Assembly: GCA_963709555.1 (NCBI GenBank)
Contig: CAVPWR010000008.1
Location: 558,001-622,000 of the forward strand
Source: Sulfurisoma sp963709555
Lineage (GTDB): Bacteria; Pseudomonadota; Gammaproteobacteria; Burkholderiales; Rhodocyclaceae
Direction of reading: 5' to 3'
Length of the DNA: 64,000 nt
Part shown: positions 28,983-37,416 of the stretch, in pieces
Layout: the number at the start of each line of letters is the position of its first letter
How positions within the stretch are numbered: the first letter of the stretch is position 1
Position numbers and translations under genes: made by a program
Notes under the pieces: generated by a model
Database searches by the model: none
Seen by the model: the letters and a program-made list of their open reading frames with translations, nothing else
What the model was told of the DNA's origin: nothing

Positions 28983-31553
28983 ATGAAACTCGGCCTCTGG
29001 CTCGCCGGCGGCGAACTGCGGGCCCATCCCTGGCGCGTGCTGGCTGCCCTGGCCGCCATCGCCATCGGCGTCGCCCTCGGCCTCGCGGTGCAGTTGATCA
29101 ACGGCTCGGCCGTTTCCGAGTTCGCCCAGGCGGTGCGCTCGGCAACGGGACAGGCCGATCTGGTGATACGCGGCCCGCGCGGCGGCTTCGACGAGGCGGT
29201 GTTCGCCCGCGTCGCCGCCGATCCGGCGATCGCGGTGGCCAGTCCCGTGCTCGAGGTCGATGCGCTGGTGATCGAGGGAGCGGCCGCTGCAAGCGATGCT
29301 CCCGGCCAGACCCGGACGTTGAAGGTGCTCGGCATCGATCTGTTCCGCGCCGGCAGGGTGACGCCGGACTTGATCGGTGCGCCGGCCGACAGCGAGGACC
29401 GGAGCGGCACGGCACTGCTCGGCGACGACACGATTTTCCTCTCGGCGGCTGCGCAGGCCTGGCTGAACGTCGCGCCGGGCGACAGCCTCACGCTGCAGGC
29501 CGGCCTGGCGCCGGTAACGCTGTGGGTGGCGGGAAGCCTGCCCGGGGCGCGACCGCGCCAACGCCTGGCGACGATGGATCTCGGCGCGGCGCAGTGGCGC
29601 CTGGCGCGGCTGGGGCAGCTGTCGCGCATCGAACTCAAGCTGGCCGCCGGCGCATCGCGCGCGGCGGTGCGGGCGGCGCTGGCGCCGTCGCTGCCGGCGG
29701 GCGTCTTCGTCGCCGAACCCGAGGCGGGGGAAGTCCGCGCCGCCAACCTGTCGCGGGCCTACCGCGTGAATCTCAACGTGCTGGCGCTGGTGGCGCTATT
29801 CACCGGCGTCTTCCTTGTGTTCTCGACCCAGGCGCTGTCGGTGGTGCGGCGTCGCGGCGAATTCGCCCTGTTGCGCACCCTCGGCTGGCCGGCGCCGGCG
29901 CTGCTGCGGCAGATCGTCGGCGAGGGCGCGATCATCGGCCTGCTCGGCAGCATTGCCGGGGCGGCCGGCGGTGCGGCGGTGGCGCACCTGGCGCTGGCTT
30001 ACTTCGGCGGCGATCTCGGCGGCGGCTATTTCGCCGGCGCGGCACCGGCGCTGGTGCTCGATCCGCTGGCCATCTTCGGCTTCATCGTTCTCGGCACGCT
30101 GGCCGCCGCCGCCGGCAGCCTGGCGCCGGCGCTGGAGATCGCCCGTGCCGCGCCGGCCCAGGCGCTCAAGAGCGGCGCCGAGGTCGGGGCGCTGGCCCCG
30201 CTGGGCCGGCTGTGGCCGGGGCTGCTGCTGCTCGCCAGCGGCGCCGTGCTGACGCAGTTGCCGCCGCTCGACGGCCTGCCCGTGGCCGGCTACCTGGCCA
30301 TCGTCTGCTGGCTGGTCGGCGGCATCGCGCTGATGCCGGGGCTGGCCGGGCGGGCCTTCGCCGGCGTGGCACGACTGCTCTCGCCACATGCCCGGCGGCA
30401 GCCCCTCGCCTACCTCTCGGCGCTGCGCCTGGCGGCCGCGCCGGGGCAGGCCGGCATCGCCCTGGCCGGGGTGGTCGCCAGCTTCGCCCTGATGGTGGCG
30501 ATGGCCATCATGGTCGGCAGCTTCCGCGATTCAGTCGACCGCTGGCTCGGCCGGGTGCTGGCCGCGCCGCTGTATTTCCGTGTGCCGCCGGGCGGCAGCA
30601 GCGGCTTCGTGCCGCCCGCGGACATCGCCGTCATCGCCGCGCAGCCGGGGCTGGAGCGCGCCGAGTGGATGCGCACCCTGCAGGTCGATCTCGACCCGCT
30701 GCGCCCGCCGGTCACGGTGATGGCGCGCGACCTCAACCTGCGCGACCCGGGCGAACGCATACCGCTGACCGGCGAGGTGCTGGCGGTGGAGCGCATCGAT
30801 CCGGCCACGCTGCCAGTCTGGGTGTCGGAGGCGATGGTCGATCTCTACGGCTGGTCGGTCGGCCGGCAGATGTCGCTGCCGCTGGGCGGGCGTGCCGTGG
30901 CGGTGACCGTCGCCGGGGTCTGGCGCGATTTCGCCCGCCAGCACGGCACCGTCACGCTGAACCTCGCTGACTACCGGCGCATCACCGGTGACGGCGGCAT
31001 CACCGACGGCGCGCTGTGGCCGCGCCCCGGGGTCACGCCGGCCGCGCTGACGGCGGCGATCCAGCGTGCCGCGCCGGCGACCGCGCGGCTGGAGTTCGCC
31101 GAGCCCGGTGCGATCCGCGAGCTGTCGCTGAAGATCTTCGACCGCAGCTTCGCCGTCACCTACCTGCTCGAGATCGTTGCCATCGCCATCGGCCTGGCAG
31201 GCATCGGCGCGACCTTTTCGGCGCAGGCGCTGGCGCGGGCCAAGGAGTTCGGCATGCTGCGCCATCTCGGGGTGACGCGCGGCGAACTGTTGCGCCTGCT
31301 GGCGCTGGAATCGGCCGGGCTCACCCTGTTCGGCATCGTCGCCGGCGGGGCGCTGGGGCTGGCCATCGCGCTGGTGCTGGTGCGCGTGGTGAATCCGCAG
31401 TCCTTCCACTGGAACATGGACCTGGCGGTGCCATGGACGCTGCTCGGCGCAGTGACCGCCGCGCTGCTGGCGGCCGCCGTGGCCACCGCCCTGCTGGCGA
31501 CGCGCCAGGCCACCGGCAGCGGGCCGCTGCGCGCCGTGCGGGAGGACTGGTGA
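28983..31553 (+). CDS. FtsX-like ABC permease, large form
   Basis: An 856-residue permease with a first helix at about 17-40, a periplasmic domain, three helices near 270-400, a second set of helices near 410-520, another periplasmic domain and a final FtsX helix bundle. It contains two FtsX repeats, unlike the single-repeat LolC. ATG 28983 follows the ATPase stop by 4 nt and puts the membrane-targeting helix at the N-terminus; longer upstream frames overlap the ATPase. The last codons overlap the AttH start (TGATG). The substrate is probably a membrane-derived hydrophobic molecule (inference). Confidence 0.9.
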   Translation: MKLGLWLAGGELRAHPWRVLAALAAIAIGVALGLAVQLINGSAVSEFAQAVRSATGQADLVIRGPRGGFDEAVFARVAADPAIAVASPVLEVDALVIEGAAAASDAPGQTRTLKVLGIDLFRAGRVTPDLIGAPADSEDRSGTALLGDDTIFLSAAAQAWLNVAPGDSLTLQAGLAPVTLWVAGSLPGARPRQRLATMDLGAAQWRLARLGQLSRIELKLAAGASRAAVRAALAPSLPAGVFVAEPEAGEVRAANLSRAYRVNLNVLALVALFTGVFLVFSTQALSVVRRRGEFALLRTLGWPAPALLRQIVGEGAIIGLLGSIAGAAGGAAVAHLALAYFGGDLGGGYFAGAAPALVLDPLAIFGFIVLGTLAAAAGSLAPALEIARAAPAQALKSGAEVGALAPLGRLWPGLLLLASGAVLTQLPPLDGLPVAGYLAIVCWLVGGIALMPGLAGRAFAGVARLLSPHARRQPLAYLSALRLAAAPGQAGIALAGVVASFALMVAMAIMVGSFRDSVDRWLGRVLAAPLYFRVPPGGSSGFVPPADIAVIAAQPGLERAEWMRTLQVDLDPLRPPVTVMARDLNLRDPGERIPLTGEVLAVERIDPATLPVWVSEAMVDLYGWSVGRQMSLPLGGRAVAVTVAGVWRDFARQHGTVTLNLADYRRITGDGGITDGALWPRPGVTPAALTAAIQRAAPATARLEFAEPGAIRELSLKIFDRSFAVTYLLEIVAIAIGLAGIGATFSAQALARAKEFGMLRHLGVTRGELLRLLALESAGLTLFGIVAGGALGLAIALVLVRVVNPQSFHWNMDLAVPWTLLGAVTAALLAAAVATALLATRQATGSGPLRAVREDW

Positions 31554-32713
31554 TGGATCGCCGCAGGCTGCTGCGGCTGGCGGGGCTGTATGGATTGGGC
31601 GGGCTGCTCGGCCCGGCGCGCATGGGGATCCCGGGGCTCGGCAGCGCCCATGCCGCGCCGCCGGATTTTCCGTCGGTGCGGCCGCGACCGCTGGTCTTCC
31701 CGCGCGACCACGGTGCCCACCCCGACTATCGCACAGAGTGGTGGTACGCCACCGGCTGGCTCGACGTCGCCGGCCAGCCGGCGGGCTTCCAGGTCACCTT
31801 CTTCCGTTCGCGCACCGGGCACGACCCGGCCAACCCCTCGCGCTTCGCGCCGCACCAGCTGCTGTTCGCCCATGCCGCCATCGCCTGGCCGACGCATGGC
31901 CGGCTGCTTCACGACCAGCGCGCCGCGCGGGTCGATCATTTTGGTGAAAATCGGGCCGAAAAAGTCGGCGGCAGCGGGACGGTGAGCTTCGCCACCCACG
32001 ACACCGCGCTGGTCCTGCAGGGCTGGCGCTTCGAGCGCGATGCGGCGAGCGGCGTCTACCGGACCTCGATCGAGGGTGACGAACTGAAGCTCGCGCTCGA
32101 ACTGGCGCCGACGCAGCCGCTGCTGCTGCAGGGCACGGCCGGCCATTCGCGCAAGGGGCCGGATGCGGCGCAGGCCAGCTACTACTACAGCCAGCCGCAG
32201 CTCGCGGTGCGCGGCGAAATCGGCATGGCGGGCAAGTCGCAGCCGGTGAGCGGCCGCGCCTGGCTCGACCACGAGTGGTCGACGGCCGTGCTCGATGCCG
32301 CTTCGGCCGGCTGGGACTGGCTCGGCATCAACCTCGACGATGGCGGCGCCCTGATGGCGTTCCGCATCCGCACCCGCGATGGCGGCGTGCGCTGGGCGGC
32401 GGCGCGGCTGCGCGAGGCGGATGGCCGCGTGCGCAGCTTCGCTGCCGGCGAGGTCCGTTTCGAGACCATTGCGACCTGGCGTTCGCCGCGCACCGGCACG
32501 CTCTATCCCGTGCGCGGTCGGCTGCTTCTCGGTTCCGGGGCCGGGGCCTGGTCGTTCGATTACGAACCGCTGCTGGAGGACCAGGAACTCGATACCCGGA
32601 TGACCACCGGCGCGGTGTATTGGGAAGGGGCGGTGACCCTGGCGAGCGGCGGAGGGCGGCGGGGGCGGGGTTACCTCGAGCTGGTCGGCTACCACCGGCC
32701 GATGAAGCTTTAG
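31553..32713 (+). CDS. AttH-like lipocalin (carotenoid 1,2-hydratase family)
   Basis: A 386-residue secreted protein with an N-terminal Tat/Sec-like signal (DRRRLLRLAGLYGLGGLLG). The body has the paired-lipocalin signature: FPRDHGAHPDYRTEWWYATG, then GRAWLDHEWST and GWDWLGINLDDGG. AttH and CrtC share this fold; here it most likely binds lipid in the periplasm and works with the preceding ABC ATPase and FtsX permease rather than hydrating carotenoids, since no carotenoid genes are near. The gene overlaps the permease by one base and overlaps the converging DUF2062 gene by 4 nt. Confidence 0.88.
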   Translation: MDRRRLLRLAGLYGLGGLLGPARMGIPGLGSAHAAPPDFPSVRPRPLVFPRDHGAHPDYRTEWWYATGWLDVAGQPAGFQVTFFRSRTGHDPANPSRFAPHQLLFAHAAIAWPTHGRLLHDQRAARVDHFGENRAEKVGGSGTVSFATHDTALVLQGWRFERDAASGVYRTSIEGDELKLALELAPTQPLLLQGTAGHSRKGPDAAQASYYYSQPQLAVRGEIGMAGKSQPVSGRAWLDHEWSTAVLDAASAGWDWLGINLDDGGALMAFRIRTRDGGVRWAAARLREADGRVRSFAAGEVRFETIATWRSPRTGTLYPVRGRLLLGSGAGAWSFDYEPLLEDQELDTRMTTGAVYWEGAVTLASGGGRRGRGYLELVGYHRPMKL

Positions 32714-33246
32714 CCTCTGCGGCGGCAGCGGCTGCGCCAGGCGCGGACGAGGTAGATGCGGTAGGCGATGCGCATCAGCGCGTAGCCGGCGATGGCGAGC
32801 AGCGTGGCGAGCAGCAGCAGGCCGGCCGCGAGCGGGCGGCCGAGGTGGACCATCCATTGCACCAGTGCCTCGATCCAGGCCATCAGACCGGCATCGCCAT
32901 ATTCCGGCGGCACGACGAAGTCGCCGTCGCCACCCAGTACGAAGTTGCCCAGGCCGAACGCCGCCACATACAGCGGCACGATGGTCAGCGGATTGGTGTA
33001 AATCGTGGTGAACAACGCCAGCGGCAGGTTGACGCGAAACAGCACGGCGCAGATGGCGGCGGCGAGCATCTGGAAAGGGCCGGGAATGAGGCCGCAAAAA
33101 AGCCCCGTCGCCACCGCGCCGGCGGCCGAGTGACGGTTGAGGTGCCACAGCCGCGGGTGGAGCAGGGTGCCGGCGAAGGGGGCCAGCCATTTGTTGCCAT
33201 TGACCGCTTCGTGGTCGGGCAGGTACTTGCGGAGGTGCTTGCGCAT
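32710..33246 (-). CDS. DUF2062 membrane protein
   Basis: A 178-residue protein with the DUF2062 pattern: a basic N-terminus (RKHLRKYLPDHE), HLNRHSAAGAVATGLFCGLIPGPFQM, FRVNLPLALFTTIYTNPLTI, and a C-terminal helix near residues 135-160. Three to four membrane helices are visible. The biochemical role is unknown. The start at 33246 was chosen because this basic leader is conserved; an in-frame ATG at 33279 only adds poorly conserved residues. It converges with the AttH gene and diverges from comEC. Confidence 0.83.
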   Translation of the reverse strand: MRKHLRKYLPDHEAVNGNKWLAPFAGTLLHPRLWHLNRHSAAGAVATGLFCGLIPGPFQMLAAAICAVLFRVNLPLALFTTIYTNPLTIVPLYVAAFGLGNFVLGGDGDFVVPPEYGDAGLMAWIEALVQWMVHLGRPLAAGLLLLATLLAIAGYALMRIAYRIYLVRAWRSRCRRRG

Positions 33247-33284
33247 TGGCTGGATTGTAGACGCTTCTGTTCTAATCACGGGTC

Positions 33285-35627
33285 ATGCGCACCCCCGTCC
33301 TCGCCTTCGCCGCAGGCATTGCCTGGCTGCAGTGGCAGCCTTCCCTGCCATCGCTGTCGCTGCTCGGCGGGCTGGCAACGGCAGGCGTGCTGCTGCTGGC
33401 GACGCTGCGCCTGCCGCGCTGGCGCATGGCGGCAGCGCTCGGCGCCTTGCTGCTGGGGATTGCCTGGGCCGGGTGGCAGGCGGACCGGCGCCTGGCCGAT
33501 GCGCTGCCGGCGGCAGTCGAGGGTCGCGACATCGAGGTGGTCGGCGTCGTCGCCGGCCTGCCGCAGCGCTTCGACAGGGGGCTGCGCTTCGATTTCGACG
33601 TCGAACAGGCTCCGGCGGCGCTGCCTCAGCGAATTTCACTCGCTTGGTATCGCGGCTTTCGCGATGACGTCGATGACGACGAGCACGCCGCGCCGGAACT
33701 GCACGCCGGCGAACGCTGGCGCCTGACGGTTCGCCTCAAGCGCCCGCACGGCAACCTCAATCCGCATGGCTTCGATTACGAGGCCTGGCTGTTCGAACGC
33801 GGCATCCGCGCCACCGGCTATGTGCGTCCGGCGCAGAACAATGCCCGCCTTGAAGCGTTCGTGTGGCGCCCCGCTTATGCGGTCGAGCGCCTGCGCCAGA
33901 ATATTCGCGCCCGCTTCGAGCGCGTGCTGGGCGACCCGCAGGTTGAGGGTGCGGCCTACGGCGGCGTGTTGACGGCGCTGGCCATCGGCGACCAGCGCGC
34001 CATCGACGCCGGGTTGTGGCGTGTTTTCGCGCGCAGCGGCACCACGCACCTGATGTCCATTTCCGGCCTGCATGTCACCATGGTGGCCGGCCTGGCATGG
34101 TGGCTGGCTTCGTGGCTGTGGCGCCGCTCGCCGCGGCTGCCGCTCCTGCTGCCGGCGCAGAAGGCGGCAGCGGCGGCAGGCTTCCTCGCCGCCCTGCTGT
34201 ATTGCCTGCTCGCCGGATTCGCCGTGCCGGCGCAGCGGACGCTGTACATGCTCGCGGTGGTCGCGTTCGCACTGTGGACGGGGCGGACGGTCAGCGGCAG
34301 CCGCGTGCTGGCGCTGGCGCTGCTGCTGGTGCTGCTGCTCGATCCGTGGGCGGTTCTGGCTGCGGGCTTCTGGCTGTCTTTCGGCGCCGTCGGGCTGCTG
34401 TTCTATGTCGGGGGCGGCCGCCTTGCCGGCGGGCATTGGCTGGCGACATGGTTGCGGGCGCAATGGGCCATCACCCTGGGCATGATTCCGGCGCTGCTGG
34501 CGCTGTTCCAACAGTTTTCACTGGTGTCGCCACTGGCCAATGCCGTGGCGATCCCCATCGTCAGCCTGGTGGTGACGCCGCTGGCGCTGGTCGGCGCCCT
34601 GCCGCTGGCCGATCCGCTGTTGTGGCTGGCGCATGCGATCCTTGCCGCGCTGATGGCTCTGCTGCAATGGCTGGCGGCATCCGACTGGGCCGTGTGGCAG
34701 CAGCATGCGCCGCCGCCCTGGGCGGTGATTGTCGGCGCTGGCGGCACGGCGTGGCTGCTGTTGCCGCGCGGTTTCCCGGCGCGCTGGCTGGGACTGGTGG
34801 CGCTGTTGCCCTTGTTCTTCGTGCCGCCCGAGCGACCGGCGGCGGGCGCGGCGCGCGTCGTCACGCTCGATGTCGGCCAGGGCCTGGCGGTGCATGTGCA
34901 GACAGCCGCTCACGATCTGCTCTTCGATGCCGGGCCGGCCTTTTCCGCCGACGCCAACAGCGGCAACCGCATCATCGTGCCCTACCTGCGCGCGGCCGGC
35001 GTGCGGCGGCTCGACGGCATGGTCGTGAGTCATGCCGATCGCGACCATTCAGGCGGCGTGATGTCGGTGAGCGAGGAACTGCCGGTCGGCTGGCTGCTGA
35101 GTTCGTTGCCCGGGGATCACGAAATTTCGACGCTGCCTCTTGCGCATCGCCGCTGTCGCGACGGCGAGACTTGGGACTGGGACGGCGTGCGCTTCGAACT
35201 GCTCCATCCGGCGACCCCGGACTACGAACGCTTCCGCAAGAGCAACGACCTGTCCTGCGTGCTCAGGATAACGGCGGCCGGCCGCTCGCTGCTGCTGACC
35301 TCCGACATCGAGGCGCGCGCCGAGGCGGCCCTGCTGGCGCGCGGCCGGGAGCGGCTGGCGGCCGAGGTGCTGCTGGTGCCGCACCACGGCAGTCGCACCT
35401 CGTCGACACCGGAGTTCGTGGCGGCGGTGGGGGCGCAGGAGGCGATCTTCCCGGTCGGCTACCGCAACCGCTTCGGCCACCCCAAGGCGGAGGTGGTGGC
35501 GCGCTACGAGGGTGTGCGGCAGTGGCGCAGCGACCGCGACGGCGCGGTCAGCGTGCAGCTGGGGCGAGGCGGCATTAACATCGAGGCGGAGCGTGCCACG
35601 CGGCGCCGCTATTGGCATGGCAACTGA
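33285..35627 (+). CDS. comEC: DNA uptake channel ComEC/Rec2
   Basis: A 780-residue inner-membrane protein that carries single-stranded DNA into the cytoplasm during natural transformation. It has an N-terminal DUF4131 soluble domain, the Competence domain with many helices (about 220-490; HLMSISGLHVTMVAGLAWW), and a C-terminal metallo-beta-lactamase-like nuclease domain (VVSHADRDHSGG near 575 and LLVPHHGSRTSSTPEF near 690). All three domains are intact at usual length. Divergent from DUF2062. Its presence suggests the organism may be, or once was, competent, though pili and ComEA are outside this window. Confidence 0.95.
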   Translation: MRTPVLAFAAGIAWLQWQPSLPSLSLLGGLATAGVLLLATLRLPRWRMAAALGALLLGIAWAGWQADRRLADALPAAVEGRDIEVVGVVAGLPQRFDRGLRFDFDVEQAPAALPQRISLAWYRGFRDDVDDDEHAAPELHAGERWRLTVRLKRPHGNLNPHGFDYEAWLFERGIRATGYVRPAQNNARLEAFVWRPAYAVERLRQNIRARFERVLGDPQVEGAAYGGVLTALAIGDQRAIDAGLWRVFARSGTTHLMSISGLHVTMVAGLAWWLASWLWRRSPRLPLLLPAQKAAAAAGFLAALLYCLLAGFAVPAQRTLYMLAVVAFALWTGRTVSGSRVLALALLLVLLLDPWAVLAAGFWLSFGAVGLLFYVGGGRLAGGHWLATWLRAQWAITLGMIPALLALFQQFSLVSPLANAVAIPIVSLVVTPLALVGALPLADPLLWLAHAILAALMALLQWLAASDWAVWQQHAPPPWAVIVGAGGTAWLLLPRGFPARWLGLVALLPLFFVPPERPAAGAARVVTLDVGQGLAVHVQTAAHDLLFDAGPAFSADANSGNRIIVPYLRAAGVRRLDGMVVSHADRDHSGGVMSVSEELPVGWLLSSLPGDHEISTLPLAHRRCRDGETWDWDGVRFELLHPATPDYERFRKSNDLSCVLRITAAGRSLLLTSDIEARAEAALLARGRERLAAEVLLVPHHGSRTSSTPEFVAAVGAQEAIFPVGYRNRFGHPKAEVVARYEGVRQWRSDRDGAVSVQLGRGGINIEAERATRRRYWHGN

Positions 35628-35637
35628 GGAGATGGAG

Positions 35638-36495
35638 ATGCGCGAACGCAGGGTGAAATGCCTGAGCCAGGCCGGCTTTCACGACATGGCCTATGTTGAA
35701 TGGGGCGATCCGGCCAATCCGCGGGTGCTGGTGTGCGTCCATGGCCTCACGCGCTGCGGCCGCGATTTCGATTTCCTGGCGCAGGCCCTGGCGGGTGACT
35801 ATCGGGTCGTCTGCCCCGACGTGGTCGGGCGGGGCGCCAGCGCCTGGCTGGCGAACAAGGCGCTCTACGGCCTCCCGCAGTATTGCGCCGACATGACGGC
35901 ACTGCTGGCGCGGCTGGATGTCGAGGCGGTGGACTGGCTCGGCACCTCGATGGGCGGCCTGATCGGCATGACGCTGGCGGCACAGCCGAATACGCCGATC
36001 GCGCGGCTGATACTCAACGACGTCGGGCCGGTGCTCTCGGCCGGGGCGATCGGCCGCATCGGCGAGTATGTCGGCATGATGCCGCGCTTCGCCGATGCCG
36101 CCCAGGGCGAAGCCTGGCTGCGCGTCGTGCTGGCGCCCTTCGGCGCGCTGGGGGACGCGCAGTGGCGGCACATCGCGCTGCATTCGTTGCGTCGCGCCGA
36201 CGACGGGCTGTGGGAACTGCGCTACGACCCGGGCATCGCCGAACCCTTCCGCGCCGCGATGCAGAGCGAGGGCGGTGCGCAGGACGTGGTCCTGTGGCCG
36301 CTCTACGACGCGATCCGCTGCCCGACCCTGGTGGTGCGCGGCGCGCTGTCGGACCTGCTGTCGGCGGCGACGGCGGCCGAGATGGCGACGCGCGGCCCGT
36401 GTGCGCGGACGGTGGAGGTTGCCGGCGTCGGCCATGCGCCGACGTTCATGGACGAAACGCAGATCGGCGTCGTGCGCGACTTCCTTCTCGGGTAG
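35638..36495 (+). CDS. Alpha/beta hydrolase
   Basis: A 285-residue alpha/beta hydrolase with the oxyanion region VHGLTRCGRDFD, nucleophile elbow GTSMGG (Ser at about residue 105), an acid in the ARGALSDLL-like stretch, and the catalytic His in GVGHAPTFMDE near the end. The substrate cannot be told; the family includes esterases, haloalkane dehalogenase-like enzymes and lactonases. ATG 35638 is chosen because GGAG lies 7 nt upstream; ATGs at 35617 and 35632 are alternatives. It follows comEC by 10 nt on the same strand. Confidence 0.85.
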   Translation: MRERRVKCLSQAGFHDMAYVEWGDPANPRVLVCVHGLTRCGRDFDFLAQALAGDYRVVCPDVVGRGASAWLANKALYGLPQYCADMTALLARLDVEAVDWLGTSMGGLIGMTLAAQPNTPIARLILNDVGPVLSAGAIGRIGEYVGMMPRFADAAQGEAWLRVVLAPFGALGDAQWRHIALHSLRRADDGLWELRYDPGIAEPFRAAMQSEGGAQDVVLWPLYDAIRCPTLVVRGALSDLLSAATAAEMATRGPCARTVEVAGVGHAPTFMDETQIGVVRDFLLG

Positions 36496-36498
36496 AAT
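36493..36498 (+). promoter_or_regulatory. -10 box of the 4.5S RNA gene
   Basis: TAGAAT ends 7 nt before the first paired base of the SRP RNA, the right distance for a transcription start at about 36505. No clear -35 hexamer is visible inside the upstream coding region. Confidence 0.5.
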
Positions 36499-36505
36499 TC
36501 GTGCC

Positions 36506-36605
36506 GTGGCGGGTCTCCCCGCATTGCGGGATGGTGAACCTGGTCAGGTCCGGAAGGAAGCAGCCACAGCCATTAAACGCAAGTGCCGGGGGTCAGGCTC
36601 GCCAC
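36506..36605 (+). ncRNA. ffs: 4.5S signal recognition particle RNA
   Basis: The segment carries the invariant SRP domain IV: GGTCAGGTCCGGAAGGAAGC, followed by CAGCC, with the asymmetric loop that binds Ffh. The arms pair back over about 100 nt, ending in GTGGCG at 36506 and CGCCAC at 36600-36605. With Ffh it targets nascent membrane proteins to FtsY. The usual betaproteobacterial position next to dnaX is conserved (a Spy-like gene lies between). Confidence 0.95.
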
Positions 36606-36728
36606 CCCCCTCCCTGCTTTTCTGCAACGTCCCCTTACAAACTGATGCCGCTCCGCAACAAAGCGCTTACAGCGCCTTGTTCAAATTCGCTCATCGCCAC
36701 GGAGCGATCCTTCAGACAGGAGATTTCA

Positions 36729-37316
36729 ATGGAATCGAGCAAAAGCATTTTCATGAGCATCGTCGCGGCCGGCATCCTCGGCACTACCGCCGTCGCTTGG
36801 GCCCAGCCTGGCATGGGCGGCATGGGTGGCCCGGGGGGCTGCAACATGGGCCAAGCGGGCATGGGTGGCATGGGTGGGAAGGGCGGCATGATGCGCAGCG
36901 GCATGAAGTTCGATCCGGCCGCGCGCGCCGAGCAGCGTCTGACCATGCTCAAGTCGGAACTGAAACCCACGGCCCAGCAGGAACCGTTGTGGAATGCCTT
37001 CGCCGACAAGGCCAAGGCCGAGGCGGGCAAGGGCATGCAGGCCATGCGCGACAAGGCGCAGGACAGCGAGAACGACGGGCTGACCGCGCCCGAGCGCATG
37101 GCGCAGATGAACGCGATCATGAAGGAACGGCTCGCGGCGCATGAGGCCGTGACCGACTCCTTCAAGCGTTTCTATGACAGCCTGACACCCGAGCAGAAGA
37201 AGACCGCCGACCTGCACATGAGCCGCATGGGTTCGATGGGCCCGGCAGGCGGACCTCGCGGCCAGCGCGGCGGCCCCCCGCCGGCGAAGCCGGGTCAGTC
37301 CGGTCCGCAGGGCTGA
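36729..37316 (+). CDS. Spy/CpxP-like periplasmic protein with LTXXQ motifs
   Basis: A 195-residue secreted protein with a signal peptide ending at VAWAQP, then a Gly/Met-rich low-complexity stretch (GMGGMGG repeats) and a helical domain with two LTxxQ-family motifs (LKPTAQQEPLW and LTPEQKKTADLHM). Pro/Gly-rich residues end the protein. Spy and CpxP are periplasmic chaperones or stress sensors, and the Met-rich start recalls metal-binding relatives. ATG 36729 has AGGAG 8 nt upstream. It lies alone between the 4.5S RNA and dnaX and is followed by a hairpin terminator. Confidence 0.85.
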   Translation: MESSKSIFMSIVAAGILGTTAVAWAQPGMGGMGGPGGCNMGQAGMGGMGGKGGMMRSGMKFDPAARAEQRLTMLKSELKPTAQQEPLWNAFADKAKAEAGKGMQAMRDKAQDSENDGLTAPERMAQMNAIMKERLAAHEAVTDSFKRFYDSLTPEQKKTADLHMSRMGSMGPAGGPRGQRGGPPPAKPGQSGPQG

Positions 37317-37352
37317 ACACCGACCCGGCCGATACATTCGGCCTGAGAGCAG

Positions 37353-37376
37353 AGGGCGCCCGGCGACGGGCGCCTT
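37353..37376 (+). terminator. Hairpin terminator after the Spy-like gene
   Basis: AGGGCGCCCG / CGGGCGCCTT around a GCGA tetraloop forms a 10-bp stem, followed by TCGTCATTTT. The U-rich tail is weak but the position, 36 nt after the stop, fits an intrinsic terminator separating this gene from dnaX. Confidence 0.65.
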
Positions 37377-37416
37377 CGTCATTTTGGCTTTGGGGCGTTT
37401 GCTAGAATCGGTGCCC

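Noticed and set aside
35883..37316. A 477-codon frame across the 4.5S RNA into the Spy-like gene.
   Set aside because: It reads through the hydrolase in the wrong frame and through the RNA gene; the protein begins at ATG 36729.
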